NCBI GenBank assembly: GCA_024180945.1
Contig: JAKSGN010000041.1
Span: forward strand, 930,001 to 994,000
Origin: Macrophomina tecta
Lineage: Eukaryota > Ascomycota > Dothideomycetes > Botryosphaeriales > Botryosphaeriaceae
Length of the DNA stretch: 64,000 nucleotides
Direction: 5' to 3'
A model generated the notes under the pieces. It worked only from the letters and a program-made list of their open reading frames with translations, did not search any database and was not told where the DNA came from. Below, in pieces: positions 34,610-46,035 of the stretch. The position numbers and the translations under genes are program-made. Every line of letters starts with the position of its first letter. The first letter of the stretch is position 1.

Positions 34610-35817
34610 CTATTCTTGCAAGGCGTTGGCGATTTCGATGCTGATTCGGCCGCTCTCCTTGTCGTGCTCCTTGAGCGTGACACTCTGCATATCGCGCACG
34701 ATCCAGTCCGCGCCGGCCTCCTTCAGCTGATCGACCGTGTGCGTTGTCGCCAGTGCCACCACCTTGAAGCCAGCTGCCTTGCCAGCGCGCACGCCGGACG
34801 GCGCGTCCTCGAAGACCACCACGGGCTCGCCGGCCGCGATCTTCAACATCGAATGGCCCAGCAGGTAACAGGCGGGATCGGGCTTGCCGTTCTCGACCAT
34901 CTCTGCACACACCAGATTCTGCGGGTGAACAAGCTTCATGACGTCCAGCCAGCCGGTGACGAGAGGCCGGGTGCCCGAAGTCACGATTGCCCAGCGAGCT
35001 CCGACCTCTTCCAGCCGGTCGAGGAACGCACGAGCGCCGGGGATCTCCACTGCATCTTGACCGAATTGCTTGGGGATCAGCCCTTCAACGTGGCAAACGT
35101 CTGTGACCGGCATTAGTAAACGAAAGCATTTGTGGAGAAAACTCGTGGGCGCGTCTGGGTGGGACCACTGCGCCTCTCAGCATAGGGAGTTGAGGCAGCC
35201 GTCCAGACAGCGAAACAATTCTCAAGGGTTACGAAAAACTCGTCCGGTTATATGCTTCAGCCTCCCCAAGCATGAGTGTATATACGCAGCAGTAAATTGT
35301 TTACGAGAAAGTCGTGCAGGGGGATACTTGCATTCCCAGGTCGCCAAGCTCGGATCATAGATTTTCAGTACGTCAATCGAGCGACGGCCGTGAGAAGTTG
35401 CCAGGATAGTATTCGGATCAACACCGAGCTGATTCCCGATCCTGTCGCCGTTGGTAAGCTTTCCCAGCGGACATTACGGATGTGGCGTTGAACTAGGGAC
35501 GACAGGGGATCTCTCCGCCAGATCCGAATTCCGGAGGATTTCTTGCGTGGTGATATACTTACTTATGCCAGTGCTTAACAATAGCATCGGTCGAGTCAAT
35601 TATAGTCCCTACTCGCCGGTAAGTGATCTATCCAGCGTCACGTGATTTCGTATGAACGCATACCATCCATGTCGAGGAGCCTTTTCGGTCATTATTAGCA
35701 TATGTTATAGGGTCTCTTAATCTCTCCTTTCGGGAGCGAAATGAAGTCTTACACTCCAGCGAACTGGTGCACCTCGGTCGGCGCCGAGAACTTGAGTTCC
35801 TCCTGAACGTGCGGCAT
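34610..35817 (-). CDS. HAD phosphatase, glycerol-3-phosphatase-like
   Basis: Five exons read leftward: 35817-35753, 35680-35664, 35608-35563, 35441-35332 and 35100-34610, giving 242 residues. Joining yields VLLDMDGTIIDST (DxDGT nucleophile motif), ILATSHGRRSIDVL, WAIVTSGTRPL (motif II), a Lys in ENGKPDPACYLLG (motif III) and VVVFEDAPSGVRAGKAAG (motif IV). This order, including TSGTR and KPDPxxY, matches fungal glycerol-3-phosphatases and the related 2-deoxyglucose-6-phosphatases; the precise substrate cannot be told. Fungal glycerol-3-phosphatases supply glycerol for osmotic balance. Two odd exon features: exon 2 is a 17-base micro-exon, and the last intron (35331-35101, 231 bases) starts with GC (AAT|GCAAGT) and holds a repeat copy. 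Family blocks support each junction. Confidence 0.85.
35185..35266. repeat. Imperfect palindrome, copy 3, inside an intron
   Basis: Left arm 35185-35208 (GGGAGTTGAGGCAGCCGTCC...) and right arm 35242-35266, read on the other strand as GGGAGGCTGAAGCATATAAC..., align with one gap. It sits inside the 231-base last intron of the glycerol-phosphatase-like gene. Weaker than copies 1 and 2. Confidence 0.35.
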
Positions 35818-36419
35818 CTTGCGGTAGGATGTAAATAGAAAGATGCGAAAAGGAGCGAGTGTATGCGAGATAGACGAGGGGCTGGTGCAGATATACGTTT
35901 CCACAACGCCTTCGTGGGTCGGCGCCGAAAGGGGCGGATGGTTTGCCCCTTGGAGTTCGCTAGCCGCCGGAGAACCCGAGATTCACGTGACTGGAAACTA
36001 ACTCTATCAATATTTGAATTAGCCACACTTGGTCCAGTGACGCAGTCTAGAAGATGTGTGTGTGGGTGAGGATGCTTCGGAGGGAACAGCGGACGCACGT
36101 GGTTTGGCGATGCCGATTATGTTTTTCTCCACCAAAAGATTCGGGTCCTGAGAAATGCTGTTACAGCAGCACGTAAAACGGTGCGAGAGGAGTTGAAGTC
36201 CTGCTTGTAGGTTTTCACCAAGGCCTCCGCGGCCATCTTAATAGTTTCTCTCCCTTCACCTGATTGGAACTTCTGCCTTTTCGAGTAGTAGGGAGCGCAG
36301 CAGAGAATCTAGGGTGCTTATCGATATCATTCATCCGAGGATTTCCCGCCGTCCGCAGCCAAAATTTCGCGGCAGTCGAAACAGAGACAACACAACCCCC
36401 CTCCTGACCACAATTCACC
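35818..36419. promoter_or_regulatory. Divergent promoter, glycerol-phosphatase-like and NUG1 genes
   Basis: 602 bases between divergent starts; no gene seen. No clear TATA element. Confidence 0.5.
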
Positions 36420-38160
36420 ATGAAAGTTGGCAGTATGGCTCCTGAGAAAACCACACACCGGAACGCACTGACTGTTGTCCAGAACCCAAATCAAAGCGCG
36501 TTCCCGTGCGCCTGAGGCACAAGATCGAGAAGGCCTCGGCGGCAAAGCAGCGCAAGGCGAAAAAAGATGCAAAGAAGGTACAGGATCTCGTGCTCCCAAT
36601 TCTTCGCTGTCGCATACTGACTAAGCTCCAGAATCCGGAATGGCGCTCGAAAATCAAGAAGGACCCTGGCATCCCGAACCTCTTCCCATATAAGGACAAG
36701 CTCCTGGCTGAGATTGAGGAGAAGAAGCGCTTGAAAGAGGAGGAACAGGCTAGAAGGCGCGAGGAGGCTAGAGCACGGAAGCAGGGCAAGGGCAAGGAGA
36801 CTGGTGATGTTGAAGAGGAGGAGAATATGGACGATGCGGAAGACGGCGAGGACATGGTTGACTACGAAGGGTCGGACGACGATGCCATGGACGAGGTGTG
36901 TAAGCTCGCTCTGTCTGGGGGTAGCCTGTGCTTACATTCACACAGGATAATTCTTCGAACCCCATGGCTGCCCTTCTCGCGTCAGCTAAAGCCCGCGCCG
37001 CCGAGTACGAAGCAGAGCACGAGGACGAAGAGATGGATGAGGATGACGATGGGTGGACCGCTACTGGCGAGGATGGGAGCTCAGCACCTTCCGCGCGCAA
37101 GGATTCCTCAAGAAAAGCATTCGACAAGATTTTCAAGCAGGTGGTTGAGGCTGCGGACGTTGTTCTCTATGTTCTGGATGCCAGAGATCCCGAGGGCACA
37201 AGATCAAAAGAGGTGGAAAGGCAGGTCATGTCTGCTGCAGCTGACAAGCGTCTCATTCTTATTCTCAACAAGATCGATCTTGTCCCGCCGCCAGTTTTGA
37301 AGGGCTGGCTCACCCATCTCCGCCGCTACTTCCCTACCATCCCTCTCCGCGCATCCAACCCGGCACCGGCTGCAAAGACCTTCGACCATAAGCAACTGAC
37401 TGTTAAGGCTACTTCTGAGGCTCTATTCAAGGCTCTCAAGTCTTACGCTCAGTCGAAGCAGCTCAAACGGTCGATCTCAGTCGGTGTCATTGGTTACCCC
37501 AATGTTGGCAAATCCTCCGTCATCAACGCCCTCACCTCTCGCATCGGCAACAGGCAAGCCTGTCCTACCGGAGCGGAGGCGGGCGTCACAACCAGCCTGC
37601 GCGAAGTTAAGCTTGACAACAAGCTCAAGCTGCTCGACTCTCCCGGTATCGTCTTCCCGTCATCAAACGCCGGCTCCAAGGCCCAGAAGGTGGAGGAGCA
37701 GGCGCGTCTTATCCTGCTCAACGCCATCCCGCCCAAGGAAATTGACGACCCCATCCCGGCCGTTGACCTCCTCGTCAAGAGGCTCTCGGCCAACGAAGAC
37801 ATGTTCAACAAGCTGCTGGCCGTATACGAACTCCCAGCCCTCATGTCTAGTGGCGACATCACCCAAGACTTCCTCATCCACGTCGCGCGCAAGCGTGGCA
37901 GGCTCAGCCGCGGCGGTGTCCCCAACCTGCACAGCGCGGCGCTGGCCGTGATCACCGACTGGAGAGATGGCAGGATTCAGGGCTGGATGGACGCGCCCGT
38001 CCTCCAGGTTGCTAACGCACCTGCGCCTGGTGCACCTGCTTCCGAAGCGGGCGCGGAGCCGGTTGGAGATCAGAAAGAAATTGTCAAGGAGTGGGCTGCG
38101 GAATTCAAGCTTGAGGGCCTGTGGGGCGATAGCGATAACGTTGAGCCCATGGAGTCTTGA
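36420..38160 (+). CDS. nug1: Nug1/nucleostemin-family GTPase
   Basis: Four exons: 36420-36432, 36483-36577, 36632-36895 and 36946-38160, giving 528 residues. The N-terminus joins to MKVGKPKSKRVPVRLRHKIEKASAAKQRK, the basic GN3L domain. The GTPase motifs occur in circularly permuted order: NKIDL (G4) first, then GYPNVGKSSVINAL (G1) and LDSPGIVFP (G3), diagnostic of this family. An acidic stretch (DEEMDEDDDGW) lies between the coiled coil and the GTPase. Known role: assembly and nuclear export of the 60S ribosomal subunit, in the nucleolus. Length agrees with yeast Nug1 (about 520). The first exon is 13 bases; the intron 36578-36631 is in frame without a stop, but the family reads KKNPEWRSKIKKDPGIPNLF straight across. 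Confidence 0.93.
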
Positions 38161-38883
38161 GTTCTACTCTGCCGAGTGGGTGAGGCATGCGTTCAGAGAA
38201 ATCTATAAGAGGAGTCCGGCGCAGGGTGGGACCAGGCATTCCATTGGCATGAATTAAATTATTCTCTTTTCCTCGCTCGAGATGATGCTAGATCTAAATG
38301 TTTAGGGGGTGGAATGAATAGCATAATTGGTCAACAGGTTGCGTCTGGTTCAGACGTCCAATATGCAATGCTCCCTACGATTGATGGCCCCATAATGGCT
38401 CTCGGCGCGATGCAGGGTGCTTCTCGACGTCGACTAGAAACGGGAAATAGCTTGCTTCTGCAGAGAAGCTGGCCCGAAGCAGCTTACATGCTCTGTTTAT
38501 ATTTTATGAACTCGATCACTGCTTAGCCTAGTAACTGCCTCGCCGGCACCTTGGGCACGTAGAGAATGACAGAGCTAGAGGTCAGGGGTATCAGACCTGC
38601 GGATGAGACCGCAGTACTTATGCCAAAACTAGAAATTTCCTGGGTGCTCTGAAGGCTGTAGGCCACAGTCCACAGTGGGAAGGCTATCCCAGGGTTGACC
38701 ACTGTGGTAAAAGAAGTATATGGGGCGGTAGTGGCAATGGCATTGATCTGTTCGAATTTCGTCATGTGCTTCGCTGCGCGGTATCGAAACTTGCCGGTCC
38801 GTCTGATTCGCTTCCGTTGGACCTGATCTCGTCGAACGCCTCGTCCAAGAAGTGAGTCCAAAACAGAAGGCCAGCGGAATCTT
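38161..38883. other. Intergenic between convergent genes
   Basis: No supported gene. A 112-codon minus frame (38523-38861) is not recognisable, but could be a further exon of the neighbouring unknown gene. Confidence 0.4.
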
Positions 38884-40192
38884 CTATTGTAAGGGTGTCT
38901 TCTCGAAATGACGGAGCTGGCCCTGTTCCTCTAGACGATGAATGCGCTCGGCCCATTTTTCAGGACTGTAGCCGGGGCAATGGCCTTTCCAATCCGTCGA
39001 TACCTGTTGCGCCATAACTTCCAACAAGCCTGGTACGGGGTTGCGCCCGGAAAAGTCCTTGATCGAAACCTGAGTAAGCTTCAGCAAACGGTACCTGTCC
39101 ATTTTCGCGGGCGGAACCAAGACGCGGACGCCGTAGTGGCGCGAAGTGGCGAAGCGTGTCTGGCTCTCGTAGACGAAGTTCCCCATGGTGCTCACGAGCG
39201 CGAACCGCCACTTTCTATTCACGTTCTTGACGTTCTTGAGCAGTTCGCAGCAGTGGTCCCAGGCCTTCTTCCGCGTGGGGAACTTGCGGGCGACGGGATA
39301 GATGAGGCGTTTCTGCCGGGCCCAGCGCTCGGAGTACCGGAAATTGTCGTCAGAGTTAGGGACCAGGACCTTTTCGCCGAGCCCAGCAAGCACTTTGTCA
39401 GATTGTCGGGCCTTGCCAACCATGTCCGCTGAAAAGCCAATGGCCTCCTTGGGCGACGCCATCCAGCGCAGGTAGACGCGGTTGCCTGCGACGGCCCATC
39501 CGGGACTGGGGCCTTTCGGGCCAAGTAGGCCACGAATACCAACTAGGAATTGGAGGACGTGCTTGTTGTCGACGAATGTATAGGTGCGATAAAAGCAGCG
39601 GGCTGGGCTGAAGATGTTCCAAGGGGCCTCCTCAATGAGGGAGACCAATTCCGATCTGGTCCTGCCTAGGCTTCCTGGTACGGAGTTGTCGCAGAGGAGA
39701 AGGTGATCAGGGACATCCGACGGCAATGTACTTTGGCGTTTCCTCGAACTCAGGGCAGATTTCGTCAGATCATCGGCTTTCCACGCACTTCTCACATCCC
39801 TATCTGACTCGGATGCCGGATACTGAACGCCGTTTCCATCCTCACCTGTTCCTGGGTCGTCGCCGTTAGCGTACTTGGCGGCTCCCCGGTGCCGTCGTTG
39901 TGAATTAAAGTCTGCGGCCAAGTTCGCGTGCTTGGTTGCTTCCCATTGCTTGTCATTCGTGTTCCCTATAGGTGTCTCCCCATTCTTCCTCGTCCGTGGG
40001 CGGTGCTCAATGTCTGGATACTCCCATTGCCCCTCGGGAAGCAATTGGTCGATTAATAAACGTCAGATGGCGATCGGCGAAGCCACGACGGAATGGAAGC
40101 GGGGATGGCGTGTATGGTGAGAGGGCAGCAGGCTTGCGCCGGCCGGACAGAGAGGCTTGCAAAGCACGCGAAAGACGGCGCGACGAAGTCAT
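38884..40192 (-). CDS. Unknown protein, possible mitochondrial presequence
   Basis: The main exon is an open minus-strand frame ending at 38884 and open back to about 40062. It encodes ~386 residues with balanced composition, e.g. WNIFSPARCFYRTYTFVD and KWRFALVSTMGNFVYES, which looks like real protein. It has no early ATG, so it needs an upstream exon. In another frame, ATG 40192-40190 begins MTSSRRLSRALQASLSGRRK, a basic Ser/Arg/Leu-rich leader like a mitochondrial presequence. It could be joined by a splice within 40100-39998, for example before the acceptor TATCCAG. The exact junction is not settled. I recognise no domain. The gene is divergent from P5C dehydrogenase, a mitochondrial enzyme. 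Confidence 0.45.
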
Positions 40193-40569
40193 GGGGAAGA
40201 ACGAGCATGGTCAACAGACAGATGCTAGTCCATCAGGCAATCCACGGTGCGGCTGGCCTCGGCGTGCTCGGTGACGTCGCGGGGACCACAGATGTTGAAA
40301 AACCAATCGATGTGTCGATGATTCTCTGGCAGGCTCGTCAGGGTTCAGGACACGGGCCGCCAAGAGGTCGCCGTGGGGAACGCCGATGATCGGGGCGCTG
40401 CCAGAGTGGGCGAAGCCGATGGTAGCCGGCCACGCGGTCAAAGCTCCCGCGGAGCTTCCTCTCCACCCAACTCTACTTACTTAACCTTCACCATTGCTTC
40501 TCCACCTCCCAGTCCGATACCTGCTACCTTGTCCCTTCCATTCCTGTCCTGCCGTCCTCGTCTGTGATC
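40193..40569. promoter_or_regulatory. Divergent promoter upstream of P5C dehydrogenase
   Basis: 377 bases; the last ~100 are strongly pyrimidine-rich, as in other leaders here. No other signal recognised. Confidence 0.45.
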
Positions 40570-42282
40570 ATGGCTGCTTCCAAGGGAGGACTCCAGAGCC
40601 TCACCCAGCTCAAGTCGTGCCCGCGACCCCGCATCAACGCTCCGCAATGGCCCTCCAGCGCTGCCTCCAGGAAGATGGGCCATCTGGCTACCTTCAAGGT
40701 CCCTACGGTCAATAACGAGCCCAACGTGCGTCCTGTAGCTCTCGACAGCTAATTGGTTCTTTTGCTAACATTTCGATTGCAGCAACACTACGCTAAGGGC
40801 TCCGTCGACCGCAAGAAGCTCCAGGATGCTCTCGAGAAGATGAAGAAGCAGGGCGCCGTCGAGGTTCCGGTCTTTGTCGCAGGCAAGGAGGCAAGTCACC
40901 TCTCTTTCAACTCCCAGAGTCTGCTGCCTAACAGACCGTAGATCAAGTCGTCCGCCGTTGGCACCCAAAGTAACCCCTCGTCCCACGCCGACCCCGTCGC
41001 ACGCTTCTCCAACGCTACCGCCGCCAATGTCGCTACTGCCATTGATTCCGCTCTGGAAGCCAAGCCTGCTTGGGAAAATCTCTCCTTCGCCGACCGCGCC
41101 TCTGTGTTCTTGAAGGCTGCCGACCTCATCTCGACCAAGTACAGATATGATATCATGGCCGCCACCATGCTGGGCCAGGGCAAGAACGCATGGCAGGCTG
41201 AGATTGACTCTGCTGCCGAGCTTTGCGACTTCCTCAGGTTCAACGTCCAATACGCCCAGGAGACGCTCGCTTCTCAGCCTGTGCACCATGCTCCCGGCGT
41301 CTGGAACCGCGTCGAGTACCGCCCGCTTGAGGGCTTCGTCTATGCCATCACTCCCTTCAACTTCACTGCCATCGCTGGCAACCTCCCCTGCGCCCCGGCG
41401 TTGATGGGCAACGTTGTCGTCTGGAAGCCGTCGCCCGCCGCTATGGCATCGAACTGGCTGCTCTATAAGATTCTGCTTGAGGCCGGCCTGCCCCCCAATG
41501 TCATTCAGTTCGTGCCTGGTGATGCACAGGAAGTCACCAAGGTTGTCCTTGGCCACAGGGAATTCGCCGCCCTTCACTTCACCGGAAGCACTCAGGTTTT
41601 CCGTAGCTTATACGGTCAAATCTCCTCCGGTGTCGCCGACGGCACCTATCAGGGCTACCCCCGCATCGTCGGCGAGACTGGTGGCAAGAACTTCCACCTG
41701 CTTCACCCTACTGCCCACGTTGAGAACGCTGCCAAACAGACTGTTCGTGGTGCCTTTGAGTACCAAGGCCAAAAGTGCAGCGCTACTTCCCGTCTCTACG
41801 TCCCCAAGTCTCTCTGGCCCGCCGTTAAGGAAATTCTCGTTGCTGAAACCGCCGCTCTGAAGATCGGCGATCCTTCTGACTTTTCCAACTTCTGCGGTCC
41901 TGTCATCCACGAAGCCTCCTTCAAGAAGCTCTCCGGTGTCATCGATGAGGCTAAGAACGACCCCGAGCTCGAGCTGCTCGTCGGCGGCAAGTACGACGGC
42001 AGCAAGGGCTACTACATCCACCCGACCATCTATGCCACCAGCAATCCTGCTCACCCGCTCCTCAGCCGTGAACTCTTTGGCCCCATCCTCGTCGCCTATG
42101 TCTACGACGACGCTGCTCCCGATTCATTCGCCAAGATTTGCAAGACCATCGACCGCACCACTGACTACGCTCTCACCGGCGCCGTCTTCGCCCAGGACAG
42201 GCAGGCCATTCGCTTCGCCGAGGAGGCTCTCCGCAACTCGGCCGGCAACTTCTACGTCAACTGCAAGAGCACCGGCGCTGTC

Positions 42283-42313
<31 letters not shown>

Positions 42314-42435
42314 CCTCCGGTACCAACGACAAGGCTGGCAGCGCAAACCTGCTGAGCCGCTTCGTCAGCATGAGGGCCATCAAGGAGGAGTTTCTGCCCT
42401 TGGAGAAGGTTCCATACCCTAGCAACGAGGTTTAG
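40570..42435 (+). CDS. prnC: Delta-1-pyrroline-5-carboxylate dehydrogenase
   Basis: Three exons: 40570-40725, 40783-40890 and 40942-42435, giving 585 residues. Start is the ATG in ATCATGGCTGC; a GTG just upstream is not a eukaryotic start. The N-terminus (MAASKGGLQSLTQLKSCPRPR) is compatible with mitochondrial targeting. Family blocks: YAITPFNFTAIAGNLP, LHFTGSTQVFRSL, the Glu in GETGGKNFHLLHP (~333), the catalytic Cys in YQGQKCSATSR (~367), and QPFGGARASGTNDKAG. Known reaction: NAD-dependent oxidation of P5C/glutamate semialdehyde to glutamate, the second step of proline catabolism. The second intron (40891-40941) begins with GC (GAG|GCAAGT); its removal gives GKEIKSSAVGTQSNPS as in the family. 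Not near other proline-use genes in this window. Confidence 0.95.
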
Positions 42436-43293
42436 GTGGGATGTATCGCGGCTTTCTATGAAAGCCTTGATGAATAGTGTTTCATGGTTATTGGGTCATT
42501 GGTTGGGGAATTATTTTGGCGCTGGATGGGATCGGTACCACCAGGCAGTCTCAGCGTATCATGCTAAAACGCATTTTGGAAAGATTTTCTCCTCTTTAAA
42601 AAAAAAGATGAGAATGAATAATTGTTTACGAGCAGAGCAGATTTGTGCCTTTCCAACTGATTGGGTCTTGTGTGACATGTATCTCTTGTGTCGCACTGCT
42701 CGATGTTGTTGAAGCCTTCTTCTGAAAGAAATGATATTCTGATATTCACGGTAGACAATAACATTGGTCAAGTTCGTCAGCGAGAGTCTTCTCAAATTTT
42801 TTTTTTTTTTTTTTTGTTTTTTTGTTATCCAGAATGCTCGCATATTTCAGCAAGCACTTGTGGAGATACTTTAGAAGGACCAAACAAGACTAATCTGGAT
42901 CTGGAACCTCCCCCCCGAAAAAAACTTCTCTTTTCTTTTCTTTTCTGAGAAGTCCATTGACCACTATTATTCCTTTTTTCCAGTGGTATACTCGCGCTCA
43001 ATTCGAGCATACTACGTCCACTTTCGAGGAGATTGGTCGAGGCGATAGGGAGAGAGTGGAGATGACCGTCTAGTGAACTATGACCTTGAGCCGCAGTGTC
43101 ACACTGCCGAAATGAGTCGGTTCGGAAGATTGTAAATGGTAGACTCCTGCCCACGTCAGCACTCTTGTAATGGTATCGAGAGGCCTGCATGCGCGGATAC
43201 TTACGGTTGATGCCACATTATACTCGAGAGATGAGTTCATACAGGTCCCTGGCAAGGTTTTTGAGAGTGGAGTGAATAAGAAGTGATATCCAA
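42436..43293. other. Intergenic between convergent genes
   Basis: No gene. A T-rich tract of about 19 bases lies near 42797 with another T-run close by, in the 3' flank of P5C dehydrogenase. Confidence 0.5.
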
Positions 43294-45633
43294 TCACGCA
43301 TCGCAGGCGGCGATGAGAGCTTCCAGTTCCTGCTGGACCTGGTGGCACGACAGCCGCTTCTCCTCGTCACTCTGCAACATGCCCTGGATGAGCTCGGCTA
43401 GACGCGCACCGTAGCCCTCAAGCCGCGGCGCGAAGAGAGCGGGAAGCCTGCCGAGTTTGAGCTCAGAGAGCGTGTGGATGCGTTCTGACTCTGTGAGAGC
43501 GTGTCAGTAAGGCTATGCTACAAGGCGATCAAGCATTAGATGCGGAAACCTACTCGTATCAAACTTCCACAACAGCTCAAACGCAATAACCCCCAGCGAA
43601 AACACATCCAACTTCTCACTCGGCTGGCGCGCCGGGGCCGGGGGACGATAAAACTCGGTCCCAACCGCCCTCTCCGGACCGCCATGGTGCTGCTGCGTCC
43701 CTTCCGGACGCGCGAGCTCGGTGACGAGGCCGAAGTCGCCGATGCGGACCTGCAGCTGGAAGGAATCCTTGCAAGCGCCGGCACGAGCGCAGTCGGCGCA
43801 GACGCCAATGTAGACGTGGCCTTTGTGGCGGTAGCGCTCCTCACAAGGTTTGAGGAAGATGTTGGCGGGCTTGAGATCGCGGTGGACCATATTGCGGGCG
43901 TGCAAATACTCAACGCCGTCAAGGATGGCGAGCAGAATCTGCAGCGACGGCTTGAGGTGGAAGCAGTGTCGGTAGTTGGGTTTCACGAGCTCGTTGCTGG
44001 CATTGCTGCCGCAGTCGCTGCCGATGTGGGCACTCTCTGTTTTGAGGTAGTCGGCTAGCGTCATGGGATAGAGCGCCATCTGGATATGGAGGGCCAAGTT
44101 CATGTGCGTCAGGTCGGAGGATCTTGGCGTCCGTACGTCTTGATGATGGCGCTGTGGTGCGTGGTATTCGTCTTCGAATACAATGTCCATATCAAAAGAG
44201 TTCTCACGCGGGTCTGAGAGGGCGAGATTGCCAAAGTCTCTCTCGACTTCTTCGTCGAATTCATCTTCGGCGCTATGGACATAGCTTTTCTTGGACACTG
44301 AGGAGGACAAAGTTACGTGGCTTTCCCTGCGCCTCCGAGTTTGCCTCAGGGGGGACAAAAGGTCTGGTGGGCTGCCTAGCTCAGAGTCCGATTTGGTAGA
44401 CTTAGCCGGAGACGAGGACGTCAGGTGGCTATGCCGCCTTTGGCGGGGTGAGTTCAAATGGTAACCATGCCGCATTGGTTTGGCGGGTGCGGAATCTTCC
44501 CCGAACACTATCCCATCAGCAGCATCCGACGAGCCCAATTTAGGATCGAAGGTCTGCTCAAGGCCCGAAGTTGTAGCAGGAGCCTCACTTGACCCCAAAT
44601 CCGTAGACATGTTCGTCGAACCAAACTCCAAGAGCTTGCGGTTAGACTTGGCAAGGTGGTGAAGATTGGCAGAAGGCCTCTCCAGCCAGGCGCTGTGGTA
44701 ACGCACAATATTCGGATGGTCGAAGCCTTGCATGGCACGAACCTCCTTCAAGAGCGCATCCAGTTCAGCTTGACCTCTATTGTGAATATTGCGGATACGA
44801 GCAGCGCTAAGTGGAATCTGCTTGATGGCGTAGGAGCCTCCATCGATTGGGTGGTATCCAGAGAACACTGTTCCATACCCACCCCTGCCGATGACATTCA
44901 GGTTGTAAAAGCTCGCCATTGAGAAGCTATGTGACAAAAGCGGGTGCTGATGGCCGACAATACTTTGCAGTATGTCTCGAGGGTCACTTGGAGGCATAGG
45001 GCCGTACGGAATGGGGGAGCGTTGAGGCGGGGAGGTGTCGCCATTATGGGGTTGATTGGAGAGCTCCAGGGTACTGGACGAACGGAATATGTTTCTGGAT
45101 GATTTCTGGTGAAGACGCTCAAGAGCACCTTCATCCGGATCCTTGACTACATCCAGAGCCTGGTTGTAATTGTCGCGGAGCGGCTTGAACTCGTCTCGGT
45201 GGAAGCCGGAATTACTAATGCCATGAGCGGCAAGGCTCGAAGCAGCATTGAGGAACCTCGCCCTAGCTAGCGCCTTGACTTCCGGGTCATCTTTCGTATA
45301 GAGGCGACCTCGCTTAGGATCCACCTTCTTGTTCAGCTGTTCAACAGCCTCGAGAAGACAAGTTCTCTCCAACAATGCATGGATCACTCCCTCTCTGTGA
45401 TCGTATATTTGCCCGCCAATATTGTTGTTCGGCAACGAGCGCGATAATTCTTCAACGGAGGTGGAATTGGCGGACTTGGTGCGAGCGAGGTCGTAAACAT
45501 TGCGGGGCACGGCGAGGCCTTCAGAGGCGTCTAGACCGTGTTCGGATCTTCCGTCCCTTTCGTCGTCGGTACCGGAGGTGTCACTTTGCGAAGAAGTCTC
45601 GTCGAGCGGAGAGCGGAAGAATTGCGAGGACAT
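43294..45633 (-). CDS. eIF2-alpha kinase, HRI/PEK-like
   Basis: Two exons read leftward: 45633-43554 and 43490-43294, giving 758 residues. The N-terminal ~220 residues include a helical block (EGVIHALLERTCLLEAVEQLN). The kinase domain starts with NVIGRGGYGTVF and the Lys in SYAIKQIPL (~271), then DHPNIVRYHSAWLE. A low-complexity insert of about 200 residues separates the lobes, a hallmark of eIF2-alpha kinases. After it come the catalytic loop MVHRDLKPANIFLKP and GDFGLVTEL. The motif order and the HSAWLE block resemble fission yeast Hri1/Hri2 and the second eIF2 kinase of aspergilli rather than GCN2, which would carry a HisRS-like domain. Likely slows translation initiation under stress. The final intron uses a GTAGGT donor. 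Confidence 0.88.
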
Positions 45634-46035
45634 GGTACCAGGCTACGTTCGAGGCAAGGCGGGCAAGCAGCAGCTTAACGACAGATGCGGCAGCGGAACT
45701 TGAACGTGCGCATGACTGCCAATGAGCGGCGCAGCCAGAGCGCAGCGGAGAGGGTGTCGTCGGAGAAGGGAACGTGCGGGAGAGAGAGTGGACGTGGAGA
45801 GGGCGAAAGGAGGCAGAGAAGCCAGGTGGAGGATGGGTGACTGGGCGGGTCTCAGGCCCCGAAATGTTTACCTGCAGGGCGCGCCGCGCGCATGGTGAAC
45901 GCGGGGCCTGCTCACTTAAGACCCTGTTTCTAACGTCATGGCAGGTGCTCGAGCCAAGCGCTGATCCGGCGCCTCTCTCCCGCCTGCCGTGCGCCCATTC
46001 CCACCTTCTTCCGTCTTCGCTCGCGTGCACCCGTC
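45634..46035. promoter_or_regulatory. Divergent promoter, eIF2 kinase and unknown gene
   Basis: 402 GC-rich bases between divergent starts; no obvious TATA. Confidence 0.45.

Noticed and set aside
36578..36631. Reading through as coding in NUG1
   Set aside because: The segment is in frame without a stop, but GT/AG ends and the family sequence KKNPEWRSKIKKDP show it is an intron.
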